Of a stretch of DNA of 34,685 nucleotides, positions 7,942 through 16,720 are shown piece after piece (the first letter of the stretch is position 1; the number at the start of each line of letters is the position of its first letter). The notes under the pieces were generated by a model. It was not told the DNA's origin. It saw nothing but the letters and a program-made list of their open reading frames with translations, and searched no databases. Origin of the DNA: an uncultured Photobacterium sp. (GTDB taxonomy: Bacteria; Pseudomonadota; Gammaproteobacteria; Enterobacterales; Vibrionaceae); contig NZ_CAMRAN010000043.1 of the NCBI RefSeq assembly GCF_947039875.1, forward strand, positions 1 to 34,685. Reading direction: 5' to 3'. Position numbers and translations under genes: made by a program.

Positions 7942-8406
7942 TTAATTTGGCTGATAACCGTTATCAGCTTGCGTTGGATTTTCTGCACCCGTACGCGCTA
8001 AAACATCACAACGTTCATTTTCTGGATGTCCGGCATGACCTTTAACCCAATGCCATTGAACTTGATGGCGCTGGGTTTCTTTATCAAGCTGTTGCCAAAG
8101 ATCGGCATTTTTAACTGGCTTTTTATCTGCTGTTTTCCAACCTCTTTTTTTCCAATTATGTATCCATTGCGTAATTCCCTGACGCACATATTGACTGTCA
8201 GTGGTAAGATCAACATGACATGGTTGTTTTAAACTGGCGAGCCCCATAATGGCGGCAAGCAACTCCATGCGATTATTTGTGGTCATTAAATATCCACCAC
8301 TTAGCTCTTTTTCGTGTTGTTTGTATCTTAATACTGTGCCATAACCGCCAGGACCTGGATTACCTAAACACGATCCATCGGTGAAAATTTCTACCTGCTT
8401 TATCAT
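7942..8406 (-). CDS. rnhA: Ribonuclease HI
   Basis: A 154-residue enzyme that cuts the RNA strand of RNA-DNA hybrids such as R-loops and primer remnants. All active-site residues are visible: Asp in [14 protein letters not shown], Glu in [10 protein letters not shown], Asp in [11 protein letters not shown] and Asp in ERCDVLA, together with the HWVKGHAGH loop. The basic handle [16 protein letters not shown] is intact. The length matches E. coli (155 aa). It is divergent from dnaQ with 51 bp between starts, the classical arrangement with overlapping promoters. Confidence 0.98.
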   Translation of the reverse strand: MIKQVEIFTDGSCLGNPGPGGYGTVLRYKQHEKELSGGYLMTTNNRMELLAAIMGLASLKQPCHVDLTTDSQYVRQGITQWIHNWKKRGWKTADKKPVKNADLWQQLDKETQRHQVQWHWVKGHAGHPENERCDVLARTGAENPTQADNGYQPN

Positions 8407-8457
8407 TGTGGGTAGTTTTGCCTTAGATAAAAACTTAAGTCTGACACATTAACTACT

Positions 8458-9180
8458 ATGAAAGCCACTAACCAACGCATAATTGTATTTGATACAGAAA
8501 CAACGGGTATGAACATGACCGGCCCTCATTATGAAGGCCACGGAATTGTCGAAATTGGTGCGGTAGAGATCATTAACCGTAAATTAACCGGTAATACATT
8601 CCATGTTTATATCAAGCCTGATCGAAAAATTGATCCAGAAGCGATCGCTGTCCACGGTATTACCGATGAATTTTTACGTGATAAACCTGTGTATGCAGAT
8701 ATTCACCAAGAATTTATTGATTTTATTGATGGCGCTGAGCTTGTCGCACATAACGCATCGTTTGATACCGGTTTTATGGATTATGAATTCCATAAGATGG
8801 GCGCATCAATTGCAAAAATAGAAGATATTTGTCAAGTAACCGATACCCTAGAAATGGCAAAAAGGCTATTTCCGGGTAAACGAAATAACCTTGATATTTT
8901 ATGTTCACGTTATGGTATTGATAACTCACATCGTACGATGCACGGCGCATTACTCGATGCCGAGATTTTAGCTGACGTTTATTTGATGATGACCGGTGGT
9001 CAAACATCATTACGTTTAAGCAGTGGGAACGATGATTCGACAACGGAAACCAATATTCGACGTTTAGTGAGTGGGCGAAAAGAGTTAAAGGTTATCCATG
9101 CAACGGCCGATGAACTAACAGCACATCAAGATAGGCTTGATTTGATAGGTAAGAAGACTGACGTTATTTGGCGGCTTTAG
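8458..9180 (+). CDS. dnaQ: DNA polymerase III epsilon subunit (3'-5' proofreading)
   Basis: A 240-residue DEDDh exonuclease. Exo I is VFDTETTGM, Exo II HNASFDTGFMDYE, Exo III HRTMHGALLDAEILADVY with the catalytic His and Asp. QTSLRL near residue 182 fits the clamp-binding peptide that links epsilon to the beta clamp, and the C-terminal tail is the part known to bind the alpha subunit. It removes misincorporated bases in the polymerase III core. The downstream TIGR03503 gene begins eight bases after the stop and is probably cotranscribed. Confidence 0.97.
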   Translation: MKATNQRIIVFDTETTGMNMTGPHYEGHGIVEIGAVEIINRKLTGNTFHVYIKPDRKIDPEAIAVHGITDEFLRDKPVYADIHQEFIDFIDGAELVAHNASFDTGFMDYEFHKMGASIAKIEDICQVTDTLEMAKRLFPGKRNNLDILCSRYGIDNSHRTMHGALLDAEILADVYLMMTGGQTSLRLSSGNDDSTTETNIRRLVSGRKELKVIHATADELTAHQDRLDLIGKKTDVIWRL

Positions 9181-9187
9181 AGGCATT

Positions 9188-10384
9188 ATGTTGCGGCGAT
9201 TATGGTTACTTATTTTCTACGTTCTGCTCTGTGCTTGGATATTAATACCAAGTGCTTGGGCACAAACAGAAGCGAGATTAACGTGGCTTGATAATCGCTT
9301 TCGCGTGGATCCTGAGATAAAGCAGATAACGTTTGTTGTAACGCGTGAGCAACCGAGCCAGTCAGTAGTATTAGTCGCCCCTGATGGACGTAAATATTAT
9401 GCTGATCGCCACGCAAAAACGATGTTATGGTATACCGATAAAGGGATGGATATTATTTCGATTACCCATCCTATGGCGGGGCCATGGCAAGCTTTAGGGA
9501 AAGTGTCGGCAAATAATGGCATTAGATTCATTTCAAATGTTCAATTACAGGCTGAACCGTTACCCGCACAGTTGTATCAAACAGAAGTATTAAAATTTAG
9601 TGCGCAGTTGACCCAAAATAAACAGCCATTATTGTTACGTGATTTTTTAGATCGTGTGCAATTGACGGTGGTTTTTTATCCGCTGACGTCCATATTATCG
9701 AATGAGTCGGCACCAATTGAGGTGGGGCAATTTGCAGATGATGGGCAAGAGTATGATGAAGTTGCGGGTGATGGTATTTTTACTGTAGCACTGAATGTGG
9801 ATGTTGAACCGGGTAAATACCGTGTTGAAATTGCATCAACTAATGGGGTATTTAAACGTGCAGTTGAGCAAACTGTGCTTGTTTATCCAGCGCCTATCAC
9901 GACCTCATTTGTACAAAGCCATCAACTATTAACCTCGCATAGCGTTAATATTGAGGCTAAAGCCGATCAAACGCTTGCGGGATCATTGGCTGCTTATCTG
10001 GTGGTTAAACAACCCCAGCAAAAGCCGAGAATTATTCAACGAAGCTCCCACCGTCAACAATCACATTTAGTTCTTACATGGCCTAATGATGCTCAAATAG
10101 GTAAAGCATGGTGGCGAGGTTGGGCGTATGTGACTGACTTATTGACTCAGCGAGAGTTAGTATTTCGTTTATCCCAACAAAACTATGCCCAAGTCGCTGC
10201 TGATTTTAGTGCTTCTTTAGCGCAGCAACAGGCAAAACAGCGGCTAATTATTCAGAATGAACAGCAACAACGGTTATTGTGGGTTGTTGTTACTAATATT
10301 GTCATCATTATAAGTGTGCTGGTGGTATTATTGATATGGCGACGTAAACGTGCCGCTCAGAGTGATTTAATTGTACCTAAATAA
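9188..10384 (+). CDS. TIGR03503-family envelope protein
   Basis: A 398-residue protein of a family known from marine gammaproteobacteria, with no assigned function. It has an N-terminal signal (LLIFYVLLCAWILIPSAWAQ), a long extracytoplasmic region, and a C-terminal membrane helix (VVVTNIVIIISVLVVLLIW) followed by a basic tail RRKRAAQ. The middle contains AGDGIFTVALNVDVEPGKYRVEI, which looks like an Ig-type or CARDB-like beta module. The topology fits a periplasmic protein anchored at its C-terminus. Its position eight bases after dnaQ suggests shared transcription, but not shared function. Confidence 0.8.
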   Translation: MLRRLWLLIFYVLLCAWILIPSAWAQTEARLTWLDNRFRVDPEIKQITFVVTREQPSQSVVLVAPDGRKYYADRHAKTMLWYTDKGMDIISITHPMAGPWQALGKVSANNGIRFISNVQLQAEPLPAQLYQTEVLKFSAQLTQNKQPLLLRDFLDRVQLTVVFYPLTSILSNESAPIEVGQFADDGQEYDEVAGDGIFTVALNVDVEPGKYRVEIASTNGVFKRAVEQTVLVYPAPITTSFVQSHQLLTSHSVNIEAKADQTLAGSLAAYLVVKQPQQKPRIIQRSSHRQQSHLVLTWPNDAQIGKAWWRGWAYVTDLLTQRELVFRLSQQNYAQVAADFSASLAQQQAKQRLIIQNEQQQRLLWVVVTNIVIIISVLVVLLIWRRKRAAQSDLIVPK

Positions 10385-10387
10385 GCA

Positions 10388-10423
10388 TGTGATGCTCAGA
10401 GGATTTTTCCTTTGAGCATCACA
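10388..10423. terminator. Bidirectional terminator between TIGR03503 gene and fadE
   Basis: TGTGATGCTCAGAGGA (10388-10403) and TCCTTTGAGCATCACA (10408-10423) pair over 16 positions with one mismatch, around a TTTT loop. T tracts are weak on both sides. It separates two convergent genes. Confidence 0.65.
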
Positions 10424-10454
10424 ATGATGCGCTTATTTAAGCTGCACTATTAAT

Positions 10455-12890
10455 CTATGGGGTGGCTTGAAGCGGGTTAATCGCTAATTGTGTTGGATTA
10501 AAGTCATCAACATTGATGGTGTCTAACCGTCCAGCTTCTGCTCGATGGAGTAGTTGCGCTTCTTCTGTGGTGATCACGCCGAGTTCTAATCCTATTGCTG
10601 CAACCTTATCTAATTGCATGAACGGTAACGGTGTCTTCGCGGCTTGACAAACACGATCATAAATTGGTTCAGCTGCGAGAATATCAACGAGAGCAACTTC
10701 CATCATTCCTGCCGCATTATTTGCTGTTGCTTCTAAAAATTGACCACGACCAATACGATCTCGTGTGGCTGATGGTGTTTGAATTATGCGTGCTAGTTGG
10801 TGATCTAACTCATCACTGGGTTGGCGACGACGTAATCCTGTCGGTAGCATAATAAACTGTAATCCTTGCGCAATGACTTTATTGGGAAAGTTAGCTAAGA
10901 AATGATCAATGGCGACTTCTGCTTGATAAAGTGCATCTTGTAACCCCCAATGTACTAACGCAATGTCTTCCGCTTGTCGGCCTTCGTCGCTATAGCGTTT
11001 TAGTGTGGCGGAGGCTAAGTATAATTGACTTAAGACATCTCCAAGACGGGCCGATAAACGCTCTTTACGTTTAAGTGATCCACCCAGTGTTGCCATTGAT
11101 ATATCGGCTAATAATGCAAGGTTTGCACTATAGCGATTCATTTGTTGATAATAACGTTGAGTTGCATCTTTATGTGGTGTTGATGAACCTCGGCCATCGG
11201 TTAAACCTAACCAAAAACTACGGGCGATATTGCTAAAAACAAACCCAATATGGCTAAATACTGCGCTATCAAAACGATCAAGTGCACGCTCTGGATCGTC
11301 GGCATAAGCGGCATTAATTTCATTGAGTACATAAGGGTGACAACGAATAGCGCCTTGACCAAAAATGATCATTGAACGGGTTAATATATTCGCGCCTTCA
11401 ACGGTGACAGCAATAGGAGCACCTTGATAACTTCGTGCAAGGAAATTACAAGGCCCCATGCAAATACCTTTACCGCCAACAATATCCATTGCATCAATAA
11501 TGCTTCGTTGACTACGGTGAGTGCAATGGTATTTTACAATGGCAGAAATAACTGAAGGTTTTTCACCTAAATCTATACCAGCAACAGTTAATGTTGTTGC
11601 TGCATCAAGTACATAAGCATTACCGACGATTCGCGCTAATGGTTCTTCAATGCCTTCCATTTTACCGATGGGTAATTTAAATTGACGACGAATACGCGCA
11701 TAAGCTCCGGTTGCCATTGCGGCTGTTTTTAAACCGCCAGTGGTGTTTGACGGTAAGGTAATACCTCGTCCAACAGACAAGCATTCAACTAACATTTTCC
11801 ACCCTTGGCCTGCCATGGTTTGGCCGCCAATAATAAAGTCAATTGGAACGAAGATTTTATCGCCTTGGGTTGGACCATTTTGAAAGGGAATATTTAGTGG
11901 AAAATGTCGACGGCCAATTTTAATACCATCAATATTGGTTGGAATTAAGGCACAGGTGATACCAATATCTTTTTTATCGCCAAGTAGATGGTCGGGATCG
12001 AATAATTTAAAGGCTAAGCCTAATACGGTGGCGACTGGGGCTAAGGTGATATAGCGCTTATTCCATGTCAGTTCCATACCCAGTATTTCTTCACCTTGCC
12101 ATATCCCTTTTTTGACGATACCAAAATCAGGAATAGAACCAGCGTCTGATCCTGCTTCTGGGCTAGTGAGGGCAAAACAAGGTATTTCATCACCCGCGGC
12201 TAGACGTGGTAAATAATAATCTTTTTGTGCTTCAGTACCATAGTGCTGTAATAACTCACCGGGGCCTAAAGAGTTTGGTACTCCAACCGTTGAAGATAAG
12301 ACCGATGAGACGCCGGTTAACTTTTGTAATACCAGTGATTGCGCATAAGCTGAGAACTCTAACCCGCCATATTGCTTTTTAATGATCATTGCAAAAAATT
12401 TATGCTGTTTAAGTTGCTGCCATACTTCAGGTGGCAGATCAGCAAGATCATGAGTGATATGGAAATCATTCACCATACGGCAAATATCATTCACTGGGCC
12501 ATCTAAAAAGGCTTGTTCTGCTGAGGTTAGGGTTGGAGGCTGAATGGCATGAAGTTTGTTCCAATCGGGGTTGCCACTAAAAAGATCCGCTTCCCACCAT
12601 ACCGTACCAGCATCAATCGCTTCTTTTTCAGTCTGTGACATTTGAGGCATAACATTTTTAAAATATTGAAGTGCTGATTGAGTGATGAATTTTTTACGTA
12701 AGATGGCGATATTTAAGGGAAGGGCAATTATGGTAAACGCTAACCAGCTAATAATTCCTGTAACATTTATTAGGCTTCCTAACACTAACAATGCGGCAAT
12801 GATAGCGGTAAAAATAGGACGAGATATACGGTGATAGGCGAGGATGCCAAGCACACAGATAAAGCTAATTAAGTATATAAATGTCAGCAT
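10455..12890 (-). CDS. fadE: Acyl-CoA dehydrogenase FadE
   Basis: An 811-residue membrane-associated flavoprotein that carries out the first step of fatty-acid beta-oxidation, acyl-CoA to trans-2-enoyl-CoA. Two N-terminal hydrophobic segments come first ([19 protein letters not shown] and [15 protein letters not shown]). The dehydrogenase core follows, with [32 protein letters not shown] and the [20 protein letters not shown] block. A large C-terminal extension is typical of FadE rather than short acyl-CoA dehydrogenases; E. coli FadE has 814 residues. GGAG lies eight bases before ATG. A FadR-like palindrome lies about 130 bp upstream. In E. coli fadE is next to gmhA (lpcA) and yafJ; here sulP sits between. 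Confidence 0.96.
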   Translation of the reverse strand: MLTFIYLISFICVLGILAYHRISRPIFTAIIAALLVLGSLINVTGIISWLAFTIIALPLNIAILRKKFITQSALQYFKNVMPQMSQTEKEAIDAGTVWWEADLFSGNPDWNKLHAIQPPTLTSAEQAFLDGPVNDICRMVNDFHITHDLADLPPEVWQQLKQHKFFAMIIKKQYGGLEFSAYAQSLVLQKLTGVSSVLSSTVGVPNSLGPGELLQHYGTEAQKDYYLPRLAAGDEIPCFALTSPEAGSDAGSIPDFGIVKKGIWQGEEILGMELTWNKRYITLAPVATVLGLAFKLFDPDHLLGDKKDIGITCALIPTNIDGIKIGRRHFPLNIPFQNGPTQGDKIFVPIDFIIGGQTMAGQGWKMLVECLSVGRGITLPSNTTGGLKTAAMATGAYARIRRQFKLPIGKMEGIEEPLARIVGNAYVLDAATTLTVAGIDLGEKPSVISAIVKYHCTHRSQRSIIDAMDIVGGKGICMGPCNFLARSYQGAPIAVTVEGANILTRSMIIFGQGAIRCHPYVLNEINAAYADDPERALDRFDSAVFSHIGFVFSNIARSFWLGLTDGRGSSTPHKDATQRYYQQMNRYSANLALLADISMATLGGSLKRKERLSARLGDVLSQLYLASATLKRYSDEGRQAEDIALVHWGLQDALYQAEVAIDHFLANFPNKVIAQGLQFIMLPTGLRRRQPSDELDHQLARIIQTPSATRDRIGRGQFLEATANNAAGMMEVALVDILAAEPIYDRVCQAAKTPLPFMQLDKVAAIGLELGVITTEEAQLLHRAEAGRLDTINVDDFNPTQLAINPLQATP

Positions 12891-13016
12891 AGCGATTCTC
12901 CGTAATTATATAGCAGCACAGTGTATTGCATTTAGAAAAGGCCCGTTATTGAGTCATTTTTTAGTGCAATATTGCGTAATAGTTTTTTAGAGTATGGCAG
13001 TCTTAAATATCAAGGT

Positions 13017-13033
13017 AAGAGGTCTAACCACTT
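13017..13033. promoter_or_regulatory. Candidate FadR operator upstream of fadE
   Basis: AAGAGGTCTAACCACTT is a near-perfect palindrome with arms AAGAGGT and ACCACTT and keeps the GGTNNNACC core of FadR sites. It lies 127-143 bp before the fadE start, just upstream of a possible minus-strand -35 TTGATA. FadR repression of fadE by operator binding is known in E. coli. The assignment here rests on motif resemblance. Confidence 0.45.
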
Positions 13034-13106
13034 GGTGTTGATTGTAAGTTATTTTTTAAATAAATGTAAAACATTTAATTCAACAATTAATTAACAATGA
13101 GATTGT

Positions 13107-13149
13107 AAAAACCGTGATACTGCGGTTTTACTCGCATTGATCGAGATCA
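13107..13149. other. Two small hairpins in the fadE-sulP gap
   Basis: AAAACCG (13108-13114) pairs with CGGTTTT (13123-13129), and TGATC (13138-13142) pairs with GATCA (13145-13149). They lie just before a G11 tract in the 490-bp gap between fadE and sulP. No ORF of note is present in the gap. The role is unclear; the first hairpin could act as a weak terminator. Confidence 0.35.
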
Positions 13150-13151
13150 TT

Positions 13152-13162
13152 GGGGGGGGGGG
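13152..13162 (+). repeat. G11 homopolymer tract
   Basis: Eleven consecutive Gs stand in otherwise AT-rich intergenic sequence, about 230 bp before the sulP start and 260 bp before fadE. Tracts of this length are prone to slippage, and also to assembly error, so the length may vary between cells or be wrong. Confidence 0.85.
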
Positions 13163-13205
13163 ATTTTCACTTGCGAATTATTAGTGAGGCGTTAACATAT
13201 AGCAC

Positions 13206-13227
13206 TATTGTGATACTGCTCACGTTA
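13206..13227. promoter_or_regulatory. CRP-cAMP binding site, class II position for sulP
   Basis: The core TGTGATACTGCTCACG (13209-13224) matches TGTGA-N6-TCACA at all but the last base. Its centre is 13216.5. With a -10 at 13246-13251 and a start near 13258, the site centres at about -41.5, the class II activation geometry. Carbon-status control of sulP, and perhaps of fadE on the other side, would follow. This is inference from motif and spacing. Confidence 0.6.
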
Positions 13228-13245
13228 TTGCAGCTGTGTGTTTTT

Positions 13246-13251
13246 TATACA
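13246..13251 (+). promoter_or_regulatory. Putative sulP -10 element
   Basis: TATACA lies downstream of the CRP-like site at the right spacing. There is no recognisable -35, as expected for a class II CRP-dependent promoter. It would give a leader of about 124 nt before the GTG start. Confidence 0.4.
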
Positions 13252-13284
13252 AGTAATAAGTGAGTGGTATTTCCATTTGTTGCC

Positions 13285-13374
13285 TTTCCCGATTTCCGAC
13301 TGACAGTTGCCTGCCGGACCCTCTTTTCGGGTTGACATCAATACCTATTTTTTTATGTGCAATAAGCACAGGGG
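13285..13374 (+). promoter_or_regulatory. Candidate structured 5' leader of sulP
   Basis: This stretch is GC-richer than its surroundings and contains nested pairings. CCCGA (13288-13292) can pair with TCGGG (13327-13331), enclosing TCCG (13295-13298) with CGGA (13315-13318). Alternatively ACCC (13318-13321) can pair with GGGT (13329-13332), which excludes the first two. GTGC-AATAA-GCAC (13357-13369) lies directly before the ribosome-binding site. I do not recognise a named riboswitch class. The folding is by eye only. Confidence 0.4.
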
Positions 13375-13381
13375 TTTTGTT

Positions 13382-15073
13382 GTGTTGATTTTTCAAGCTC
13401 TCTCTCAAACGTGGAAACAGGGATATTCCCTTTCCAAGCTTCGTGCCGATTTAGTATCAGGTATTACTGTTGGTATCGTGGCTATTCCGTTAGGTATGGC
13501 ATTAGCAATCGCAGTTGGTGTTCCTCCCCAGCATGGTTTGTATACTGTTATCGTGGCTGGTTTTTTGGCTGCGTTATTAGGCGGTTCGCGTTTTAATATT
13601 ACCGGCCCTACTGCGGCGTTTGTGGTTATCTTATTGCCAATAACACAGAAATACGGATTATCAGGCTTAATGCTTGCGACAATGATGTCTGGGGTTATTT
13701 TGTTACTGATGGGTATTTTTCGGTTAGGACAATTAGTGGCGTATGTCCCTTACCCCGTGACAACCGGTTTTACCGCAGGTATTGGCTTTGTTATTGCGTT
13801 TTTACAGCTGAAAGATCTTTTGGGTTTACATGTTTTAGGTAGCCCAATTCATTTTCCTGAAAAAGTAATGGCTTATTCACATGCTATTTCTACCATTAAT
13901 TATGCCGATGCATTGGTCGGTATTATTACCATTATGACCTTTATTGGTTGGGCTAAACTGAAAACCCGAATTCCACCTCATTTAGTTTCTTTATTTGTGG
14001 GTACAGTTTTAGCGCTGGCTTTAAATCACTTTAGCCTTGAGCATGTTACATTGCTTGGTGAGAAATTTAGTTACACCATTGGTAATATTATTGGTCATGG
14101 TATTCCTCAAGAAGCACCACAATTTTTACCGTTATGGCAATCAGATACTTTTAACTGGGCAACAGTTATTGAGTTGATGCCATCAGCATTAACGATTGCA
14201 ATGTTAGGTTGTATTGAATCGTTATTGTGTGCTGTTGTTGCTGACGGTATGACCAGTACTAAACACAACCCTAATGCAGAATTGGTTGGTCAAGGTATTG
14301 CAAACATGATCGTGCCTTTTTTTGGTGGTATTCCTGCTACGGCGGCAATCGCACGTACGGCAACCAATATTCGTTCAGGTGCTTTCTCGCCAATTTCAGG
14401 CATTATTCATGCTCTGTTTGTATTAGCTGCAATGATAGTCTTAGCGCCTGCGTTATCTTACGTACCTATGAGTGCTTTAGCGGGTTTGCTTATCATGGTC
14501 GCGTGGAACATGTCAGAAGCTCCACACTTTGTGCATACTTTAAAAGTGGCACCACGTCGTGATGTTGCTGTTTTAATGACTTGTTTTATTCTAACCGTTG
14601 CATTTGATATGGTGGTGGCGGTAATTGTTGGCTTATTATTAGCTGGCGTGCTGTTTATTCAACGTATTGCGAGCTTAACAACCGTTACTATTACCCATGA
14701 TAAACATCCGCACCTTAAGTTTGGTGATGATGTGGTGGTGTATGACATTAATGGGCCGTTATTCTTTGCTGCGAGTGAAAAAGCCTTCTCTGTGATTGAA
14801 CATGCAACAATGGAAACACGTGCTGTTGTGCTTGATTTTAGTGATGTATCAACCATTGATATTACCGCGATTCATGCATTTGAATTAGCACTAGATCGGT
14901 TATCCGCTTTACCTGTATATTTACTTGGGGTATTACCGCATGTTGAACGTAAATTGGAGCATGCAGGAGTATTTGAACTAACAAATCTTCATTTAGTACA
15001 TTCAATTACGCAATTACAGCAAACTTTAGTGGTTAATTCTGACAAAGCATCAGATCAAGAGTCGACACTGTAA
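13382..15073 (+). CDS. SulP-family inorganic anion transporter with STAS domain
   Basis: About 563 residues. The membrane part has the SulP hallmarks: LVSGITVGIVAIPLGMALAI, GVPPQHGLYT, NITGPTAAFVVIL and VPFFGGIPATAAIARTATNI. The C-terminal STAS domain begins near VVVYDINGPLFFAASEKAF and contains LDFSDVSTIDITAIHAFE. Family members carry sulfate, bicarbonate or dicarboxylates; which one here cannot be told. The GTG start is preferred because AGGGG (13370-13374) lies seven bases before it. The in-frame ATG at 13355 lacks such a site and would place the start inside the leader. It sits between fadE and gmhA, which are adjacent in E. coli. Confidence 0.9.
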   Translation: MLIFQALSQTWKQGYSLSKLRADLVSGITVGIVAIPLGMALAIAVGVPPQHGLYTVIVAGFLAALLGGSRFNITGPTAAFVVILLPITQKYGLSGLMLATMMSGVILLLMGIFRLGQLVAYVPYPVTTGFTAGIGFVIAFLQLKDLLGLHVLGSPIHFPEKVMAYSHAISTINYADALVGIITIMTFIGWAKLKTRIPPHLVSLFVGTVLALALNHFSLEHVTLLGEKFSYTIGNIIGHGIPQEAPQFLPLWQSDTFNWATVIELMPSALTIAMLGCIESLLCAVVADGMTSTKHNPNAELVGQGIANMIVPFFGGIPATAAIARTATNIRSGAFSPISGIIHALFVLAAMIVLAPALSYVPMSALAGLLIMVAWNMSEAPHFVHTLKVAPRRDVAVLMTCFILTVAFDMVVAVIVGLLLAGVLFIQRIASLTTVTITHDKHPHLKFGDDVVVYDINGPLFFAASEKAFSVIEHATMETRAVVLDFSDVSTIDITAIHAFELALDRLSALPVYLLGVLPHVERKLEHAGVFELTNLHLVHSITQLQQTLVVNSDKASDQESTL

Positions 15074-15113
15074 GTTATTTGTATGTAAACTGCGATTAAC
15101 GATGTATTACAGC

Positions 15114-15140
15114 ATCAAGCGAGCATATTGCTCGCTTGAT
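15114..15140 (+). terminator. Hairpin after sulP
   Basis: ATCAAGCGAGCA (15114-15125) and TGCTCGCTTGAT (15129-15140) form a perfect 12-bp stem with a TAT loop. The following TTGTATTT is only a poor T tract. It is a likely terminator that may let some transcription reach gmhA. Confidence 0.65.
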
Positions 15141-15174
15141 TTGTATTTAATGGAAAACATTGAGAGAGCAGCTT

Positions 15175-15753
15175 ATGTATAAAGATCTGATCCGCAGCGA
15201 ATTGACTGATGCCGCTGACGTCCTTAACCGTTTTTTAAATGACGACAAAAACTTGGCTGATATTGAAGCAGCGGCTAAATTGTTAGCTGATTCATTTAAG
15301 CAAGGTGGTAAAGTATTGTCATGCGGTAATGGTGGTTCTCATTGTGATGCGATGCATTTTGCAGAAGAATTAACCGGTCGCTACCGAGACGATCGTCCAG
15401 GTTATCCTGGGATTGCAATCTCCGATCCGAGCCACCTATCTTGTGTCAGCAATGATTTTGGTTATGAATATGTATTTTCTCGCTATTTAGAAGCGGTTGG
15501 CGCTAAAGGCGATGTGTTATTTGGGTTATCAACGTCAGGTAACTCTGCCAATATTCTAAAAGCAATTGCAGCAGCGCAAGCTAAGGGAATGAAAACTATC
15601 GCCTTAACTGGTAAAGATGGTGGTAAAATGGCAGGACTTGCTGATGTTGAAATTCGAGTGCCACATTTTGGCTATGCCGATCGTATTCAAGAAATTCATA
15701 TTAAAATTATTCATATTTTAATTATGTTAGTTGAAAAAGAAATGGAAAAATAA
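15175..15753 (+). CDS. gmhA: Sedoheptulose-7-phosphate isomerase
   Basis: A 192-residue SIS-fold enzyme, the same length as E. coli GmhA (LpcA). It turns sedoheptulose 7-phosphate into D-glycero-D-manno-heptose 7-phosphate, the first step toward LPS core heptose. Key blocks are [21 protein letters not shown] (residues around 54-75), [37 protein letters not shown] with the phosphate-binding SIS loop, and [13 protein letters not shown] with the late active-site residues. ATG 15175 is chosen over an in-frame TTG at 15160 because GAGAGAG (15161-15167) precedes it at the right distance. yafJ follows by 89 bp. Confidence 0.96.
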   Translation: MYKDLIRSELTDAADVLNRFLNDDKNLADIEAAAKLLADSFKQGGKVLSCGNGGSHCDAMHFAEELTGRYRDDRPGYPGIAISDPSHLSCVSNDFGYEYVFSRYLEAVGAKGDVLFGLSTSGNSANILKAIAAAQAKGMKTIALTGKDGGKMAGLADVEIRVPHFGYADRIQEIHIKIIHILIMLVEKEMEK

Positions 15754-15842
15754 TCGGCGATAGGATGTTAATAAACCAAACTACAATTAACGATTATTGA
15801 TTTTTAAATGAGCATAATTCAGCGTAAAGAGCAGAAATAAAG

Positions 15843-16640
15843 ATGTGTGAATTATTAGGCATGAGTGCCAATGTACCAACAGATATTTGTTTTAGCTTTA
15901 CTGGCTTAATGCAGCGTGGTGGTAATACTGGACCGCACCGTGATGGGTGGGGGATCACCTTTTATGAAGGGAAAGGTTTTCGAACCTTTAAAGATCCTAA
16001 TCCAAGCTGTAAATCACGTATTGCTGAGTTGGTACAACAATATCCAATAAAAAGTCGTGCTGTTGTGAGCCATATTCGACAAGCTAACCGTGGCGGGGTA
16101 AGTCTAGAAAATACACATCCTTTTACACGTGAAGTTTGGGGGAATTATTGGACTTTTGCTCATAACGGCCAATTGACTGGTTATGAACAATTAGTAACAG
16201 GTCGTAATCAAGCTGTGGGTGATACTGACAGTGAAATTGCTTTCTGTTGGCTAATGAACCAATTAGAAATGCGTTTTCCGGTATTACCGGAAGATATGAC
16301 CCCTGTATTTGGTTATTTTGCAGAGTGCTGCGATACATTGCGTAAATTGGGTGTGTATAACATGCTGTTGAGTAATGGCGAGTATGTGCTTAGCTATTGT
16401 ACCAATAACTTACATTGGATCACTCGTCGCGCTCCGTTTGGTAAAGCATCATTAATTGATGAAGATGTAACAATTGATTTTCAACGTGAAACAACGGCGA
16501 ATGATGTAGTGACAGTGATTGCAACTCAGCCTCTAACGAACGATGAAAGCTGGCAGAAGATGGTACGAGGTGAATTTCGCGTATTCCATTTTGGCGAGAC
16601 GGTTTACTATACTATCGCAGTAGACGCTAATGCGTGCTAA
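15843..16640 (+). CDS. yafJ: Class II glutamine amidotransferase YafJ
   Basis: A 265-residue protein made up of a glutamine amidotransferase class II (Ntn) domain. Cys2, exposed after Met removal in MCELLGMSA, is the expected nucleophile. GDTDSEIAFC, FAHNGQL and the SHIRQANRG block are typical of the glutaminase site. No separate synthase domain is attached, so the ammonia acceptor is unknown. It follows gmhA as in E. coli (fadE, lpcA, yafJ). Terminator 16675-16702 separates it from convergent purN. Confidence 0.92.
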   Translation: MCELLGMSANVPTDICFSFTGLMQRGGNTGPHRDGWGITFYEGKGFRTFKDPNPSCKSRIAELVQQYPIKSRAVVSHIRQANRGGVSLENTHPFTREVWGNYWTFAHNGQLTGYEQLVTGRNQAVGDTDSEIAFCWLMNQLEMRFPVLPEDMTPVFGYFAECCDTLRKLGVYNMLLSNGEYVLSYCTNNLHWITRRAPFGKASLIDEDVTIDFQRETTANDVVTVIATQPLTNDESWQKMVRGEFRVFHFGETVYYTIAVDANAC

Positions 16641-16674
16641 ACCCAATTGATCTGATTTATCAGTGATAATAAAG

Positions 16675-16702
16675 AGGCGATCTTAATAAGATCGCCTTTT
16701 TT
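16675..16702. terminator. Terminator between yafJ and purN
   Basis: AGGCGATCTT (16675-16684) pairs perfectly with AAGATCGCCT (16688-16697), with an AAT loop and a T run to 16702 on the plus strand. It serves yafJ and probably convergent purN as well. Confidence 0.85.
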
Positions 16703-16720
16703 GTGAGCATCAAATGATGA

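Noticed and set aside
7950..7968. GCTGATAAC/GTTATCAGC palindrome at the rnhA 3' end
   Set aside because: It lies inside the final rnhA codons, has a one-base centre unable to form a normal loop, and has no T tract, so I did not call it a terminator.
10631..10852. 73-codon plus-strand frame opposite the fadE 3' end
   Set aside because: It is wholly antisense to conserved FadE sequence and has no recognisable motif.
13307..13355. Upstream starts for SulP (TTG 13307, ATG 13355)
   Set aside because: They add residues with no resemblance to the family and lack ribosome-binding sites, while GTG 13382 has AGGGG at seven bases.
13220..13408. 62-codon minus-strand frame in the sulP leader
   Set aside because: Composition and lack of a ribosome-binding site give no support, and it crosses the sulP start; the region is better explained as promoter and leader.
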